A stretch of DNA of 64,000 bases from Shewanella sp. AS1 (GCF_021412565.1 NZ_JAKCLJ010000002.1:248001-312000), one strand, 5' to 3'; shown: positions 18,481-30,182, counted from the stretch's first letter. Program-made: numbers and translations. Notes: generated by a model not told the origin, from the letters alone.

Positions 18481-20637
18481 ATGCGTAAGTCCATTATTAC
18501 AACGGCTATCTTAACTGCACTAGCCCTTTCAGCTTGTTCTGAAGCCCCAACAACCCAAGCACCAACAGCAAAAGAACCAACAGCACAAGCGTCTGCCCAA
18601 ACTCAAGCCGCTAACACTATCGATAGCAATGTCCTACTCCATCCGAGTCAATTACAATACCAAGCTCCTGAATTTGATAAAATCAAATTCGCCGATTATG
18701 CCCCTGCTTTCGAGCAAGGTATGAGCGAACATGATGCCGAAATTACCAAAATCGTAAACAACCCAGAAGCCGCCAGCTTCGACAATACCATTGTCGCCAT
18801 GGAGAAAGCCGGCGGTTTATTAACTCGCACCGCAAAAACCTTCTTCAACCTGGCGAGTATGAACTCAGATGCAAACGTTCAATCACTTCAAGCCGAGTTG
18901 GCACCTAAATTATCTGCCCATATCGACAATATTTACTTAAATCCCCAGCTGTTTGCCCGAGTTAATTCAGTCTATCAATCTCGCGATCAGCTGAATGCGG
19001 AAGATCAACGTCTAGCTGAATACTATTACCAAACATTCGTGCGCGCCGGAGCCAATCTCTCTGACACAGATAAAGCCAAGATGCGTGAACTCAATGCCCA
19101 GATTGCCAGCCTCACCACTGAGTTTTCTAAAAATGTGTTAGATTCATTTAAAAATGATGTGATTATCGTCCAAGATAAGGCTGAGCTTGATGGCCTTTCC
19201 GATGCCGAGATAGCCACCCTGGCCCAGGCCGCCAAAGATGCAGGTAAAACCGGCTACCTTATCACCTTAGTCAATACGACGCGCCAACCTATTCTGACAC
19301 AGCTCAATAACCGCGAACTTCGCCAGCGTGTCTGGGAAACCTCGGCCCATCGCGCCATGGATACCAATGGCCCCAATATTCTAAAGCAGTCACACCTTCA
19401 TGCTGAAAAAGCGGCCCTGCTGGGTTACAACTCCTGGGCAGAATATACAGTTGCCGATCAGATGGCAAAGACGCCTAGCGCCGTCTACCAGATTTTGGAT
19501 GACTTAGCGCCACAGGCAGTAGCCAAAGCCAAAGAGGAAGCGGCTGAGATTCAGGCTGAAATCAAAAAATCGGGCCAGGATTTCAAGCTCGAACCTTGGG
19601 ACTGGGCATATTACGCTGAGAAAGTACGTAAAGAGAAATACGACTTAGACCAGAGCCAGGTTACGCCCTACTTCGAATTTAACCGCGTGCTCAATGACGG
19701 TTTGTTTTTCGCCATGAATAAACTCTATGGCATCACGATCAAATCACGCAAAGATCTCCCCGTTTGGAACCCAGATGTTTTAGCCTTCGAAGTGTTTAAC
19801 AGAGACGATACCTCAGTGGGTATTTTCTATCTTGACCCCTACGCCCGTGAAGGTAAAAACGGCGGCGCCTGGATGGATGAGTTCGTCACCCAAAGCGGTC
19901 TTATGGGCACTAAACCTGTGGTTTACAATGCGCTCAATATTCCTAAACCTGCATCGGGTCCAACCCTGATGACCTTCGATGAAGTGACCACCATGTTCCA
20001 TGAGTTCGGTCATGCGGTTCATGGCCTCTTCTCAGATGTGAAATACCCAAGTGTTGCAGGTACAGCAACACCACGGGATTTCGTGGAGTTTCCTTCTCAG
20101 GCCCATGAAGATTGGGCTGTGGAGCCGCTGGTGCTGGCTAACTACGCTAAGCACTACCAAACGGGTGAAGCTATCCCAGCTGACCTACTCGACAAAGTAT
20201 TAGCTGCCAGCAAATTTGGCCAAGGCTTTGATACGACAGAGTATTTAGCGGCCGCTATTCTGGACATGGAATGGCACTCTATCGGCGTCGATACCAAAGT
20301 GGATAATGTGGCGAAGTTCGAACAACAGGCCTTAGCGAAACATGGCATCGACTTTATGCCTGTTCCTCCCCGTTATAAGTCGGCCTATTTCAGCCACGCC
20401 TTTACCGGCGGCTACTCTGCAGGCTATTACGCTTATCTTTGGACAGAAGTGTTTGCCGCCGATGCCTTCAACTTCATGAGCAAAAACGGTGGGCTCACGC
20501 AAATCAATGGCAATAAGTTCCGCAACAATGTCCTCTCTAAAGGCAACAGCGAAGACTTAATGCAAGATTACATTCACTTCACCGGCAGAAAACCCACTAT
20601 CGATGCCTTGCTAAAGCGTCGAGGTCTGGTGGATTAA
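18481..20637 (+). CDS. dcp: M3 family peptidyl-dipeptidase, lipoprotein form
   Basis: Zinc metallopeptidase of the oligopeptidase A/Dcp family, removing dipeptides from peptide C-termini. The HEXXH site is MFHEFGHAVHGLF, with the third ligand region in DFVEFPSQAHEDW (about residue 535). Unlike cytosolic E. coli Dcp, it has a lipoprotein signal (ALALSAC, Cys19) followed by a Thr/Ala/Gln-rich linker, so it should be anchored in the cell envelope. It may complete degradation of peptides made by the secreted subtilases. Length 718 fits the family plus signal and linker. Confidence 0.93.
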   Translation: MRKSIITTAILTALALSACSEAPTTQAPTAKEPTAQASAQTQAANTIDSNVLLHPSQLQYQAPEFDKIKFADYAPAFEQGMSEHDAEITKIVNNPEAASFDNTIVAMEKAGGLLTRTAKTFFNLASMNSDANVQSLQAELAPKLSAHIDNIYLNPQLFARVNSVYQSRDQLNAEDQRLAEYYYQTFVRAGANLSDTDKAKMRELNAQIASLTTEFSKNVLDSFKNDVIIVQDKAELDGLSDAEIATLAQAAKDAGKTGYLITLVNTTRQPILTQLNNRELRQRVWETSAHRAMDTNGPNILKQSHLHAEKAALLGYNSWAEYTVADQMAKTPSAVYQILDDLAPQAVAKAKEEAAEIQAEIKKSGQDFKLEPWDWAYYAEKVRKEKYDLDQSQVTPYFEFNRVLNDGLFFAMNKLYGITIKSRKDLPVWNPDVLAFEVFNRDDTSVGIFYLDPYAREGKNGGAWMDEFVTQSGLMGTKPVVYNALNIPKPASGPTLMTFDEVTTMFHEFGHAVHGLFSDVKYPSVAGTATPRDFVEFPSQAHEDWAVEPLVLANYAKHYQTGEAIPADLLDKVLAASKFGQGFDTTEYLAAAILDMEWHSIGVDTKVDNVAKFEQQALAKHGIDFMPVPPRYKSAYFSHAFTGGYSAGYYAYLWTEVFAADAFNFMSKNGGLTQINGNKFRNNVLSKGNSEDLMQDYIHFTGRKPTIDALLKRRGLVD

Positions 20638-20684
20638 CGGCCTTTAAATAAAACAGATAAGTGGATGAGTACTTAATTCCACAT

Positions 20685-20715
20685 AAAAAACGGCAACCTC
20701 AGGTCGCCGTTTTTT
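20685..20715. terminator. Bidirectional terminator between dcp and the acyltransferase gene
   Basis: AAAAAACGGC and GCCGTTTTTT flank ACCT/AGGT with one internal mismatch. The A and T runs on both sides serve both convergent genes. Confidence 0.88.
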
Positions 20716-20735
20716 ATTTTCTTTTTGTCCGTTTT

Positions 20736-21689
20736 TTACTTTTTCTTATCTTTATAGATAGAGGGCTCGCCTAACGGACGGGTACGGAGCACCTTTAAGA
20801 ACCACATATATTGCTCCGGGTACGCCAGTATCACCTGCTCAACGGCGCGGTTCAGTGCCTTCGCCTCGCTCTCCTTGCCTTGCATCTGCTCAGGTGGGAT
20901 AGCCGGCATCACAGTCAGTTTATACTTGCGATGCTGTTGATCATAACCTATCTTCACCGGCATGACCTGAGCATTACCCGCTGCCGAGAGCCGTCCAACC
21001 ACTGGCAGTGTCGCTTTGACTGTGGCAAAAAACGGTGCGAATACACTCTTATCCGGCCCGAGATCCTCATCGGGCAGATAGAAGAAACTGTTATCATTTT
21101 TTAACTCAGATAAGAGCGCACGGATCCCCGCCTCGCGCATATAGATGTTGCCACCTTTGGAACTGCGCATATAGTTGTTGAACCAATCAAACAACTTATT
21201 TTTATGGGGTTTTGCCATGGATACCATAGGCAGCTCTATGTTAAGTCTCAGGCCAGCATACTCAATCCCCCACACATGGGGCATGATAAAGATCACCGGC
21301 TGTCCCGCATCTCGGGCTTGCTGCACATGCTCAAAGCCTTCCAACTCTACCCGGCGACGTAGATTCTCACTCGAGCGCACCAAGAGTTCAGACTGAGCCA
21401 ATAAGATCATCACAAAATTTTCTATGTTATCGTGCAATAGCTGGTTTATTTCTGCGTCGCTTTTTTCTGGAAAGCAAGTGACTAAATTTGCTCGCGCCAC
21501 CCTGAGGGGCTTTTTGGCGATGAGCTTAACCAGACGCGCCAACAACCGCGCAATAGGATCCCTTAGCCAAGCGGGCATCAGGCCAAAAATAACCAGCACA
21601 ATGATAGCAAGCCAAGTCGGCCAGAACTTAGGATGCAATAATTGAAATTGAAAACGCCGATCAAAATATTTAGGGGTAGTAGAAGACAA
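20736..21689 (-). CDS. Lipid A biosynthesis acyltransferase (LpxL/LpxM family)
   Basis: Inner-membrane acyltransferase that adds secondary acyl chains to lipid A. An N-terminal transmembrane anchor (about residues 20-38, LAIIVLVIFGLMP) is followed by the HX4(D/E) motif in MPHVWGIEYAG. FYLPDEDLGPD and a basic C-terminal region are also typical. I chose the TTG at 21689, 9 nt after GAGAGG. An open frame back to 21779 exists but runs through the ihfA terminator. Whether it is the lauroyl or myristoyl enzyme cannot be decided here. Confidence 0.88.
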   Translation of the reverse strand: MSSTTPKYFDRRFQFQLLHPKFWPTWLAIIVLVIFGLMPAWLRDPIARLLARLVKLIAKKPLRVARANLVTCFPEKSDAEINQLLHDNIENFVMILLAQSELLVRSSENLRRRVELEGFEHVQQARDAGQPVIFIMPHVWGIEYAGLRLNIELPMVSMAKPHKNKLFDWFNNYMRSSKGGNIYMREAGIRALLSELKNDNSFFYLPDEDLGPDKSVFAPFFATVKATLPVVGRLSAAGNAQVMPVKIGYDQQHRKYKLTVMPAIPPEQMQGKESEAKALNRAVEQVILAYPEQYMWFLKVLRTRPLGEPSIYKDKKK

Positions 21690-21741
21690 GTACTTCAACC
21701 TCTCACTTGTAAACCATTGAAAATACAGTGTTAACAAACAG

Positions 21742-21765
21742 AAAAAGCCACTCATTGAGTGGCCT
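21742..21765 (-). terminator. Terminator of the pheS-pheT-ihfA operon
   Basis: On the minus strand AAGGCCACTC pairs with GAGTGGCTT around AAT and is followed by TTTTTC, about 20 nt after the ihfA stop. Confidence 0.85.
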
Positions 21766-21785
21766 TCTACTGTGATCAAACCAGA

Positions 21786-22082
21786 CTATTTGCCCGCGTT
21801 TTCCTTCTCAACCCGGCTTTTTAACTTCTGTCCAGGACGGAAAGTCACCACACGGCGAGCCGAAATAGGGATATCTTCACCTGTTTTAGGGTTTCTTCCC
21901 GGTCTTTGATTCTTGTCCCTTAAGTCAAAGTTGCCAAAGCCGGATAACTTGACCTGCTCACCGTTTTCGAGTGCTTGACGAATCTCTTCGAAAAACTCCT
22001 CAACCATCTCTTTCGCCACTCGCTTATTAATTCCAAGCTTTTCAAAAAGATGTTCTGCCATTTCGGCTTTGGTAAGTGCCAT
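21786..22082 (-). CDS. ihfA: Integration host factor subunit alpha
   Basis: 98-residue DNA-bending HU/IHF protein. The beta-arm signature [20 protein letters not shown], with the DNA-intercalating proline in NPKTGE, is intact. It partners with IhfB to bend DNA in replication, recombination and sigma-54 promoters. It lies 4 nt after pheT, the same pheS-pheT-ihfA order as in E. coli. Confidence 0.97.
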   Translation of the reverse strand: MALTKAEMAEHLFEKLGINKRVAKEMVEEFFEEIRQALENGEQVKLSGFGNFDLRDKNQRPGRNPKTGEDIPISARRVVTFRPGQKLKSRVEKENAGK

Positions 22083-22086
22083 ACTT

Positions 22087-24474
22087 TTAATCCCTCAACA
22101 ATGCGTTGAACTCTGACTTGAGCTCAGAAACCACCTTTTCGACCATCTCAGTAATTTCTTTTTCTTCAAGCGTACGAGCGTTGTCTTGTAGTGTAAGTGC
22201 AATCGCCAGACTCTTTTTGCCTGGTTCTACACCTTTACCCTGATATACGTCGAACAAGTTTAAGCCAACCAACTGATTTTCGCCAACTTTTCTTACTAAA
22301 TTTACAACATCACCCGCAGGTATACCCTCGTCGATGAGTACGGCTATGTCGCGACGGTTTGCTGGAAACTTAGATACAGCCTGAGCTTGAGGCAAACTTG
22401 CATGTAATAAAGCGTCTAATTCAAGTTCGAAAACGATTGTTTTGCCATTCAGTCCGAAAGGCTTTTCCAAACTCGGGTGAACGGCACCAATGACACCAAT
22501 TACTCGATCATTTCTTAATATTTCAGCACATTGCCCTGGATGAAGAGCCGGATGTGATGCTGTTTTAAAAGTAAATTCTTCCTGAGATACTGTCAAGCCG
22601 ATAATCGCTTCTAAATCGCCTTTAAGATCAAAAAAGTCAACGGTTTTTGACTCCATGGCCCAATGTTCATCGTTTTGAACACCCGAGATGACAGCACCCA
22701 ACATAGCTTGTTGACGTACTTGAGATTCTGCCGTTTCGTCGGGTACAAAACGCAAGCCAGTTTCAAATAGACGTACACGGTTTTGCTGACGACTCTGGTT
22801 ATAACCCACAGCCTGCAATAAACCTGTGATCATGGACAGACGCATCGCCGACATCTCGATTGAGATTGGATTAGGCAGAATCATCGCCTGCTCACCCGGA
22901 TGTACTCTTTCCTGCAGCTTAGGATCCACAAAGCTGTAGGTCACAGCCTCCTGGAAACCCCGGGCTACCATCATGGCTCGAACTCGGTTGAGGCTGATAT
23001 CTGATTCTTTGTGATCCGGCATACGCAGCGCCGCAACCGGTGCAGTATTAGGGATGTTGTTATAACCGTAGATACGGGCGACCTCTTCAATCAGATCTTC
23101 TTCGATCGCCATATCGAAACGGTACGTCGCGGTAGTCACCTGCCACTGTCCTTCGCGCGCTTCAACACTAAAACCAAGACGCTCAAGGATCTCAACCACA
23201 TCGCTATCGCTGATATGATGACCGAGAATACGATCTAACTTACTGCGACGCAGGGTTATTTGGGCTGGCTTTGGCAGATGTTCCTCTGATTTAGACTCGA
23301 CCACAGGGCCAGCTTCACCGCCGCAGATATCCAGCACCAGACGTGTGGCTCTGTCCATCACCTTTGCCTGCAGTTCAGGATCGACACCACGCTCAAAACG
23401 GTGCGATGAGTCGGTATGCAAGCCTAAACGACGTGATTTACCCATAATGGCTAAAGGCGCGAAGAAAGCACATTCCAGCAGAATATCCTGAGTGGACCCA
23501 GTCACGCCCGAGGCTTCTCCGCCAAACACGCCGGCCAAGGCCAAGGCTTTTTGTTTGTCGCTAATCACTAAGGTATCGGCAGGAACAGTGACTTCGCTAC
23601 CATCGAGCAGCGTCAGCTTTTCTTCACCATCGCCCAGGCGAATAGTGATATCCCCTTCTAGGGTCGCCAGATCGAAAGCGTGCATAGGCTGACCATATTC
23701 GATCAGCACATAGTTAGTGATATCGACGATAGGATCGATAGAGCGAATGCCGCTACGACGCAGTTTTTCCTGCATCCAGAGTGGCGTTGCCGCTTTTACA
23801 TTCACGTTTTTGACGACACGACCCAAATAACGAGGACATGCGCTTGGGGCCTGGTTATCAAGCACCACGGCGGCATCGATAGTCGCAGTAACAGCTTCCC
23901 AGGTCGGCTCAATGACCGCCTGACGGTTTAATACCCCTACCTCACGGGCAAGACCAACCATGCCCAAGCAGTCGGCGCGGTTCGCGGTCAGGTCCACATC
24001 TATGATGGCATCATCCAGATCCAGATATTGACGAATGTCCCGTCCCACTGGTGCATCCTGTGGCAACTCGATAATGCCGTCACTCTCGATATCTATGCCC
24101 AGTTCGCTGTAGGAACAAAGCATACCGAAAGAGGGCTGACCACGCAGTTTAGCCTTCTTAATTTTAAAATCGCCCGGCAGCACTGCGCCTACCATGGCCA
24201 CAGCCACTTTTAAGCCTAAGCGGCAGTTAGGCGCGCCGCAGACGATATCGATCAGTTCATCTTCGCCGACGTTGATCTTAGTGACACGCAGTTTATCCGC
24301 ATCCGGATGCTGACCACACTCCACCACTTCACCGACGATCACGCCGCTGAAGGCTTGCGCCACGGCCTCTATGCCATCGACTTCCAGACCGGCCATGGTA
24401 ATTTGATGGCCCAACTCTTCACGACTTACACTCGGGTTAACCCACTCACGAAGCCAAGATTCGCTAAATTTCAT
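22087..24474 (-). CDS. pheT: Phenylalanyl-tRNA synthetase beta subunit
   Basis: 795 residues, the usual bacterial length. N-terminal tRNA-binding domain (about 40-150, [15 protein letters not shown]), B3/B4 editing domain (about 210-380), B5 (about 400-475), catalytic-like core and C-terminal ferredoxin-fold anticodon-binding domain (about 700-795, [14 protein letters not shown]). Works as an alpha2-beta2 complex with PheS, encoded 14 nt upstream. Confidence 0.98.
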   Translation of the reverse strand: MKFSESWLREWVNPSVSREELGHQITMAGLEVDGIEAVAQAFSGVIVGEVVECGQHPDADKLRVTKINVGEDELIDIVCGAPNCRLGLKVAVAMVGAVLPGDFKIKKAKLRGQPSFGMLCSYSELGIDIESDGIIELPQDAPVGRDIRQYLDLDDAIIDVDLTANRADCLGMVGLAREVGVLNRQAVIEPTWEAVTATIDAAVVLDNQAPSACPRYLGRVVKNVNVKAATPLWMQEKLRRSGIRSIDPIVDITNYVLIEYGQPMHAFDLATLEGDITIRLGDGEEKLTLLDGSEVTVPADTLVISDKQKALALAGVFGGEASGVTGSTQDILLECAFFAPLAIMGKSRRLGLHTDSSHRFERGVDPELQAKVMDRATRLVLDICGGEAGPVVESKSEEHLPKPAQITLRRSKLDRILGHHISDSDVVEILERLGFSVEAREGQWQVTTATYRFDMAIEEDLIEEVARIYGYNNIPNTAPVAALRMPDHKESDISLNRVRAMMVARGFQEAVTYSFVDPKLQERVHPGEQAMILPNPISIEMSAMRLSMITGLLQAVGYNQSRQQNRVRLFETGLRFVPDETAESQVRQQAMLGAVISGVQNDEHWAMESKTVDFFDLKGDLEAIIGLTVSQEEFTFKTASHPALHPGQCAEILRNDRVIGVIGAVHPSLEKPFGLNGKTIVFELELDALLHASLPQAQAVSKFPANRRDIAVLIDEGIPAGDVVNLVRKVGENQLVGLNLFDVYQGKGVEPGKKSLAIALTLQDNARTLEEKEITEMVEKVVSELKSEFNALLRD

Positions 24475-24488
24475 TATAAAAAGCTCCG

Positions 24489-25854
<1,366 letters not shown>

Positions 25855-26352
25855 ATGAAAGAAATTAAATTTCGCTGGGTGGATAACTACCTTACTACAG
25901 ATAACTTTAAAAACCAAATTCTCCCTATTAGCGGTTATCGCCATTACCGCCCTAATAAGCCTGTCGCAGATCCTCTATTATCAATTTAATCAGCAAGTCA
26001 TGGCTGGCTTTTAAAATGCCATACAAGTTCAGAGCCTTGCCGCCCAGTAAAGTGAGCATCTGGACTCCCTGACCGTAGCCATAGATCAGATGACCACTGC
26101 CGTCAGAGAGGTGGCCTACAACGCCGAACAATCAACGAAAGAGACCCAAGAGTCCAATCAACAGGTGGATGCTGGGGCGAAAGATATCGCGGTGACAGTG
26201 GATGCGATCAGTGAGCTGGCAAAGGAAATCAATCAAGCCTCCAGTGCCATCAGCACACTCAATGATAATACAGCTCAGATCGATCAGCTGGTGATGAACT
26301 CCACGCCACGGCAGAGAAATTAGATCTCTTGCTGATAGGATTAAAGGTGTGA
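25855..26352 (+). pseudogene. Remnant of a methyl-accepting chemotaxis protein gene
   Basis: The start MKEIKFRWVDNYLTT is in one frame. After about 45 nt the coding continues in another frame with TLKTKFSLLAVIAITALISL, a typical first transmembrane helix of a chemoreceptor. Two in-frame TAA stops follow (about 26012 and 26048). Then the frame resumes with signalling-domain sequence (DQMTTAVREVAYNAEQST, AISELAKEINQASSAI), and a final shift gives ATAEKLDLLLIGLKV. The periplasmic, HAMP and central hairpin regions are missing, so this is a gene with a large internal deletion plus frameshifts. Confidence 0.85.
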
Positions 26353-26550
26353 TCCAGCGCTTGGCCATCTAGGCTCAGCTCCTAGGTGGCCACCTAAGTT
26401 CGAAACGGTTTACCTGTTAATCCCCTTCTGAACCACAATGCCCTGCCCCTGCTGAAAAATCCCTAAAGATAGCCTTTGCATCTGGCGGCATCTGGCGTCA
26501 TTATGTTTTAATCTTGATAGATAGATCAGTGACATGGAGCGCCCCCACAA

Positions 26551-29133
26551 ATGGTAACTCACGACAGAAGACATCCGTCGATATCCCCCCGCACCCAGTG
26601 GAAAAAAAGCCTGATTTTCAAGTTTACTATCGTTCAATTTATCGTTGCAACGCTGATCATCACCTCCAGTATCTGGTTGCTCTTTGCGACCGAAAAAAAG
26701 CATCACATGGATACTCAGTTATCCCTGAGCCAAACCTACGCCCAATCGGTAATTGAACAGTTACAAAATGTAGTGACCAAAATCGACACCCTCGCCAATA
26801 CCATCAGCATAGTGGGCGAAACCTATAAGGGACAGGTCGGCGTTATCGAAAAGCTAGTTCCCCCTATGCTCGTAGTGGAAGATACCAATAACCTGATCGC
26901 TGGGGGCGGGATCTGGCCCGAACCCAGCGCATTTTTCGATAACCAACAACTCGGAAGCCTTTTCTGGGCACGGGATCCTAACGGCGAATATCGAACCGTT
27001 GAAGGTTACAATAATAACGATGGCCCTGGATATCATGAAAAAAACTGGTATAAACCTGTCAAATATTTTCAAAATGCTTATACCCACTGGTCAGAGTCTT
27101 ATGTGGATCCCTATACCAAAGAACTTATGGTCACCGCTTCGGTTCCCATGCGTGTCGAACATGAATTTATCGGCGTCGCAACTGTGGATATTTCACTCGC
27201 TAGCCTAGATAAATATTTTAAAATTTCCGATCAAAACCCTCTCTCTAAGGGGTATATATTAGCCTTAGATGCCTATAACAATTTGCTCTCCGATCCCTTC
27301 GATGAGTTGTCGGCTAAGCAGCAGACAGACCCATTTCTAGGCAAACCTTTGGAGACCCTTATCAAACAGTTCCCCAGTCTGTTACCGGTAGAAAAAGAGA
27401 TTAATCGACTCGATGAGGCGTTTTACCAGGAGTCGGTGCAGCATCCTGCCTATCAGGCCGAGCAGCTTCAGACCTTGCTTAACGATATTCCCGAGCAACA
27501 CAGACACCGCTTGGCCGCCCTGATCAATTCAGCCTTACAGGCCAAACCGATAAAGCAGCATCTAGTGACTTTAGAACTCACCTCTAGTCCACTGTTTGAA
27601 GAGCCAGTTTTGGTGTCGATTCTCACCATGGAGCAGACACAATGGAAAATTCTGCTATTTACCCCTATCTCAAGTTTATCTCAGCAAGCCAATGCCATTG
27701 CTTTGAAAATAGGTGCATTTCTACTGCTATCGCAGCTAATCGCATTAATGATTTTATTTGTATGCCAGCACAAACTGTTTATTCGCCCTATTTTTCAGAT
27801 CGTATCGGCATTGCAAAGTGGCAATATCGGCCGATTAGAACTTGATGCCCACAAGCGGCAAGATGAGGTCGGGCAGCTGGCTAAAGCCTTTATCGCCCGC
27901 AGTAATCAGTTGGAAATAGCCTATGCAAGTTTAGATGCCAGTAATCTGGCACTTGAGCAACAACTGGCGATGCAACAAAGCGCACAGGAAGAGTTGGAAA
28001 GCCAAAGAGAACTGATCAATTCGCTGCTCAATGCCTCACAGAACCTTATTTGTATAAAAGACACTGACGGCAAATACACCTTAGTGAACGATAAGTTTTG
28101 TGAACTACTGGGTATAGAACGCACCCGAATCGTTGGCTCGCACGATCGCGACATCTACCCGCCCCACGTCGCCAGGCTTATACACAATAATGACAAGTTA
28201 GTGATGGCGTCAGATCAGGCTCTTAATTTTGAGCAGCCTATGCCAACGGTGCAGGGAGAAAGGGTTTTCCTTATCACTAAATACCCGATTAAAGATGGCG
28301 ATGGCAAACTCATTGCGCTAGGCGCCATGGCGGTGGATGTGAGCAGTTTAAAAGACAAACAGGCGGAGCAGGAACAAACCATCCAGACCCTGACGTCAAG
28401 ACTTGCCTTAGTGCAGCAAAACTTAGATAAGCTTAGGCAAGATCCCAAACTGGTAAGCGAACATACTGTGCCGTCCAATTTAAGCACTGCAATGGAGTTA
28501 ACCCATCAAAAATTGCTCAGTCAACTGGTGAATCAACTCAGCAGGCAACAGCTGGCAGCGCTGGAGAATCTGTTTATCCTGCAACAAAAAGCACAGAATC
28601 AGCCACCAATCCTGAGCGAAAAACTGGCAGAGCAGATAGATATACTCAGGCATCTTCGCCCACTGCTCAACGAGCAACAGACCAAGGCGATCATTCTCGA
28701 ACAATATCTACAGGATATGTTCGTTGTACTTTCCCCTCGCCTCAAAGAAAAAGCCATTAACTGGTCTATCGATTGCCCGAAACAATTAACGGTAACCCTA
28801 CCGGCATGGCATCTGTTCATCCTGCTTTATCAGCTGATCAATAACAGTATTTTTCATGGTTTTGCCGATGCACTCCCTGAGAGTGAAGATAAGCTGCTGC
28901 AGATCGGCGTCGAATATCAGCAAGATACTCTGCTGATAAAAATCAAAGATAACGGTCTGGGTATTAGCCAGAACCTGCTTGAAAATATTAGAAACAATCT
29001 ATCTGAGATGAAAGGCTATGGCACCCTAGTAGAACTCCACCGCTGGCTGGATGGACAATATCAGGGTGAAATTGCTATCGATTCCAAGGCCGGCAAATTT
29101 ACCCAGGTGGAGTGTCGTTTGACTCTTAAATAA
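26551..29133 (+). CDS. Cache/HAMP/PAS histidine kinase-like sensor with atypical phospho-acceptor region
   Basis: Membrane sensor of 860 residues. TM1 (about 28-48), periplasmic double-Cache-like domain (about 60-370, with ATVDISLASLDKYF), TM2 (about 390-412), HAMP and coiled coil (about 412-490), PAS domain (about 490-615, ICIKDTDGKYTLVNDKFCELLG), a long helical linker (about 615-745), and HATPase_c (about 745-860: N-box QLINNSIFHGF, G1 KDNGLGI, then GYGTLVELHRWL). No HE-x-x-x-P H-box is visible between PAS and ATPase; the closest is ELTHQKLLSQL. It may be a divergent kinase class or phosphorylate differently. It has no adjacent regulator. GGAG lies about 12 nt before the ATG, which is distant. 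Confidence 0.85.
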   Translation: MVTHDRRHPSISPRTQWKKSLIFKFTIVQFIVATLIITSSIWLLFATEKKHHMDTQLSLSQTYAQSVIEQLQNVVTKIDTLANTISIVGETYKGQVGVIEKLVPPMLVVEDTNNLIAGGGIWPEPSAFFDNQQLGSLFWARDPNGEYRTVEGYNNNDGPGYHEKNWYKPVKYFQNAYTHWSESYVDPYTKELMVTASVPMRVEHEFIGVATVDISLASLDKYFKISDQNPLSKGYILALDAYNNLLSDPFDELSAKQQTDPFLGKPLETLIKQFPSLLPVEKEINRLDEAFYQESVQHPAYQAEQLQTLLNDIPEQHRHRLAALINSALQAKPIKQHLVTLELTSSPLFEEPVLVSILTMEQTQWKILLFTPISSLSQQANAIALKIGAFLLLSQLIALMILFVCQHKLFIRPIFQIVSALQSGNIGRLELDAHKRQDEVGQLAKAFIARSNQLEIAYASLDASNLALEQQLAMQQSAQEELESQRELINSLLNASQNLICIKDTDGKYTLVNDKFCELLGIERTRIVGSHDRDIYPPHVARLIHNNDKLVMASDQALNFEQPMPTVQGERVFLITKYPIKDGDGKLIALGAMAVDVSSLKDKQAEQEQTIQTLTSRLALVQQNLDKLRQDPKLVSEHTVPSNLSTAMELTHQKLLSQLVNQLSRQQLAALENLFILQQKAQNQPPILSEKLAEQIDILRHLRPLLNEQQTKAIILEQYLQDMFVVLSPRLKEKAINWSIDCPKQLTVTLPAWHLFILLYQLINNSIFHGFADALPESEDKLLQIGVEYQQDTLLIKIKDNGLGISQNLLENIRNNLSEMKGYGTLVELHRWLDGQYQGEIAIDSKAGKFTQVECRLTLK

Positions 29134-29164
29134 GTGCTCAAATAAAAACTTAAATAAAACTAAA

Positions 29165-29199
29165 AATAAAGGGGATCTGCTACCCCCTTTATTCTTTTT
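29165..29199 (+). terminator. Terminator of the Cache/PAS sensor gene
   Basis: AATAAAGGGG (29165-29174) and CCCCTTTATT (29184-29193) form a perfect 10-bp stem followed by CTTTTTC. Confidence 0.88.
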
Positions 29200-29258
29200 C
29201 TTTAATCTTTTCCTGTAATCTTGCTGCTCAGGCTTATCCTTTCGTCACTGTCAGCAAG

Positions 29259-30125
29259 CTACAAAGAGACATCGACAAGATAGTGTCCCTGCAACCAGTT
29301 ACGCCCGATTAAAAACTTGTTGCTCATCTTAGTGCGATCTTTAAGGTTCACCTTCACCTTATACTCTTTACCCGGCTCACCCACATTTAATTCGACCATG
29401 TAGCGCACTTCACTGCCTTGGGCGTTTCTAATCAAGGAAGTTTCAACGACTCTCGCCTTTACCCGGCGTGACTCCCCCTTCTCATTTTCTGTGGTAAAAG
29501 AGAGCATTTTACCCACATTCTGCTCCATATCTTCTACCCCGTTCTCTATCTTAATATCGACAGCATGTAACGAATTCTCGACCGCACCACTGTCGATACG
29601 AGTCTCATAAATCAGTCCGGTTTCGACTATGCTGATCGGCGCGACAGGGCCGATGATCTGTTTATCAGAAACATCTACTATATATTTGTCTTTTAGCCAG
29701 TTACGGCCAATCAGCAGCTTATAATCCATGTGTTGCCGCTCCCTGAGGTTCACCTCAACTTTGCGCGCTTTCCCCTGATAACTGATATTGAGCTCGACCA
29801 AATAACGGGTTTCTATGCCTTGGGAGTTACTCACGGTCGAGGTGGAGACAATCTTGGCACTCAGTCGCTTCTGCTCACCTCTGGCATTTTCAGTCGTAAA
29901 CCAGATAGTCTTGCCAATATTGTCTTTCATTTTTTTGGCAGGTTGCTCAATTTTAAGATCGAAGGCATTAAGGGAGGTTTTACTGGCCCCTGTATCTATA
30001 CGGGCTTCAAAATCAAGATTAGCTTCAATCACTTGCATGGTCGCCGTGGGGCCGACAATCTCTTTGTCCATGGCAAATACAGCCGTCGACAGTAAGACAC
30101 TTGAGATCAGAATTTTTTTCAGCAT
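29259..30125 (-). CDS. Periplasmic tandem retropepsin-like (RimB/'Zn_protease' family) protein
   Basis: 288 residues: signal peptide (about 1-18, ending VFA) and two copies of the ATP-dependent zinc protease-like fold (PF05618, now linked to retropepsin-type aspartic peptidases). Copy 1 (about 22-152) has ARIDTGASKTSLNA with Asp44. Copy 2 (about 156-288) has TRIDSGAVENSLHA with Asp178. Each copy ends in LIGRNWL...VDVS, with an offset of 134 residues. In aspartic proteases, two D-T/S-G loops make one active site, so the duplicated chain could form its own dimer. Catalysis is inference. It is followed on the same strand by nothing close; the next gene upstream is the SpoIIAA-like one. Confidence 0.85.
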   Translation of the reverse strand: MLKKILISSVLLSTAVFAMDKEIVGPTATMQVIEANLDFEARIDTGASKTSLNAFDLKIEQPAKKMKDNIGKTIWFTTENARGEQKRLSAKIVSTSTVSNSQGIETRYLVELNISYQGKARKVEVNLRERQHMDYKLLIGRNWLKDKYIVDVSDKQIIGPVAPISIVETGLIYETRIDSGAVENSLHAVDIKIENGVEDMEQNVGKMLSFTTENEKGESRRVKARVVETSLIRNAQGSEVRYMVELNVGEPGKEYKVKVNLKDRTKMSNKFLIGRNWLQGHYLVDVSL

Positions 30126-30182
30126 GTAAAAACCTCAAAACAACGAAAAATTCAGCTCGGAATGAGCGAGAGGAAAAGGTGA

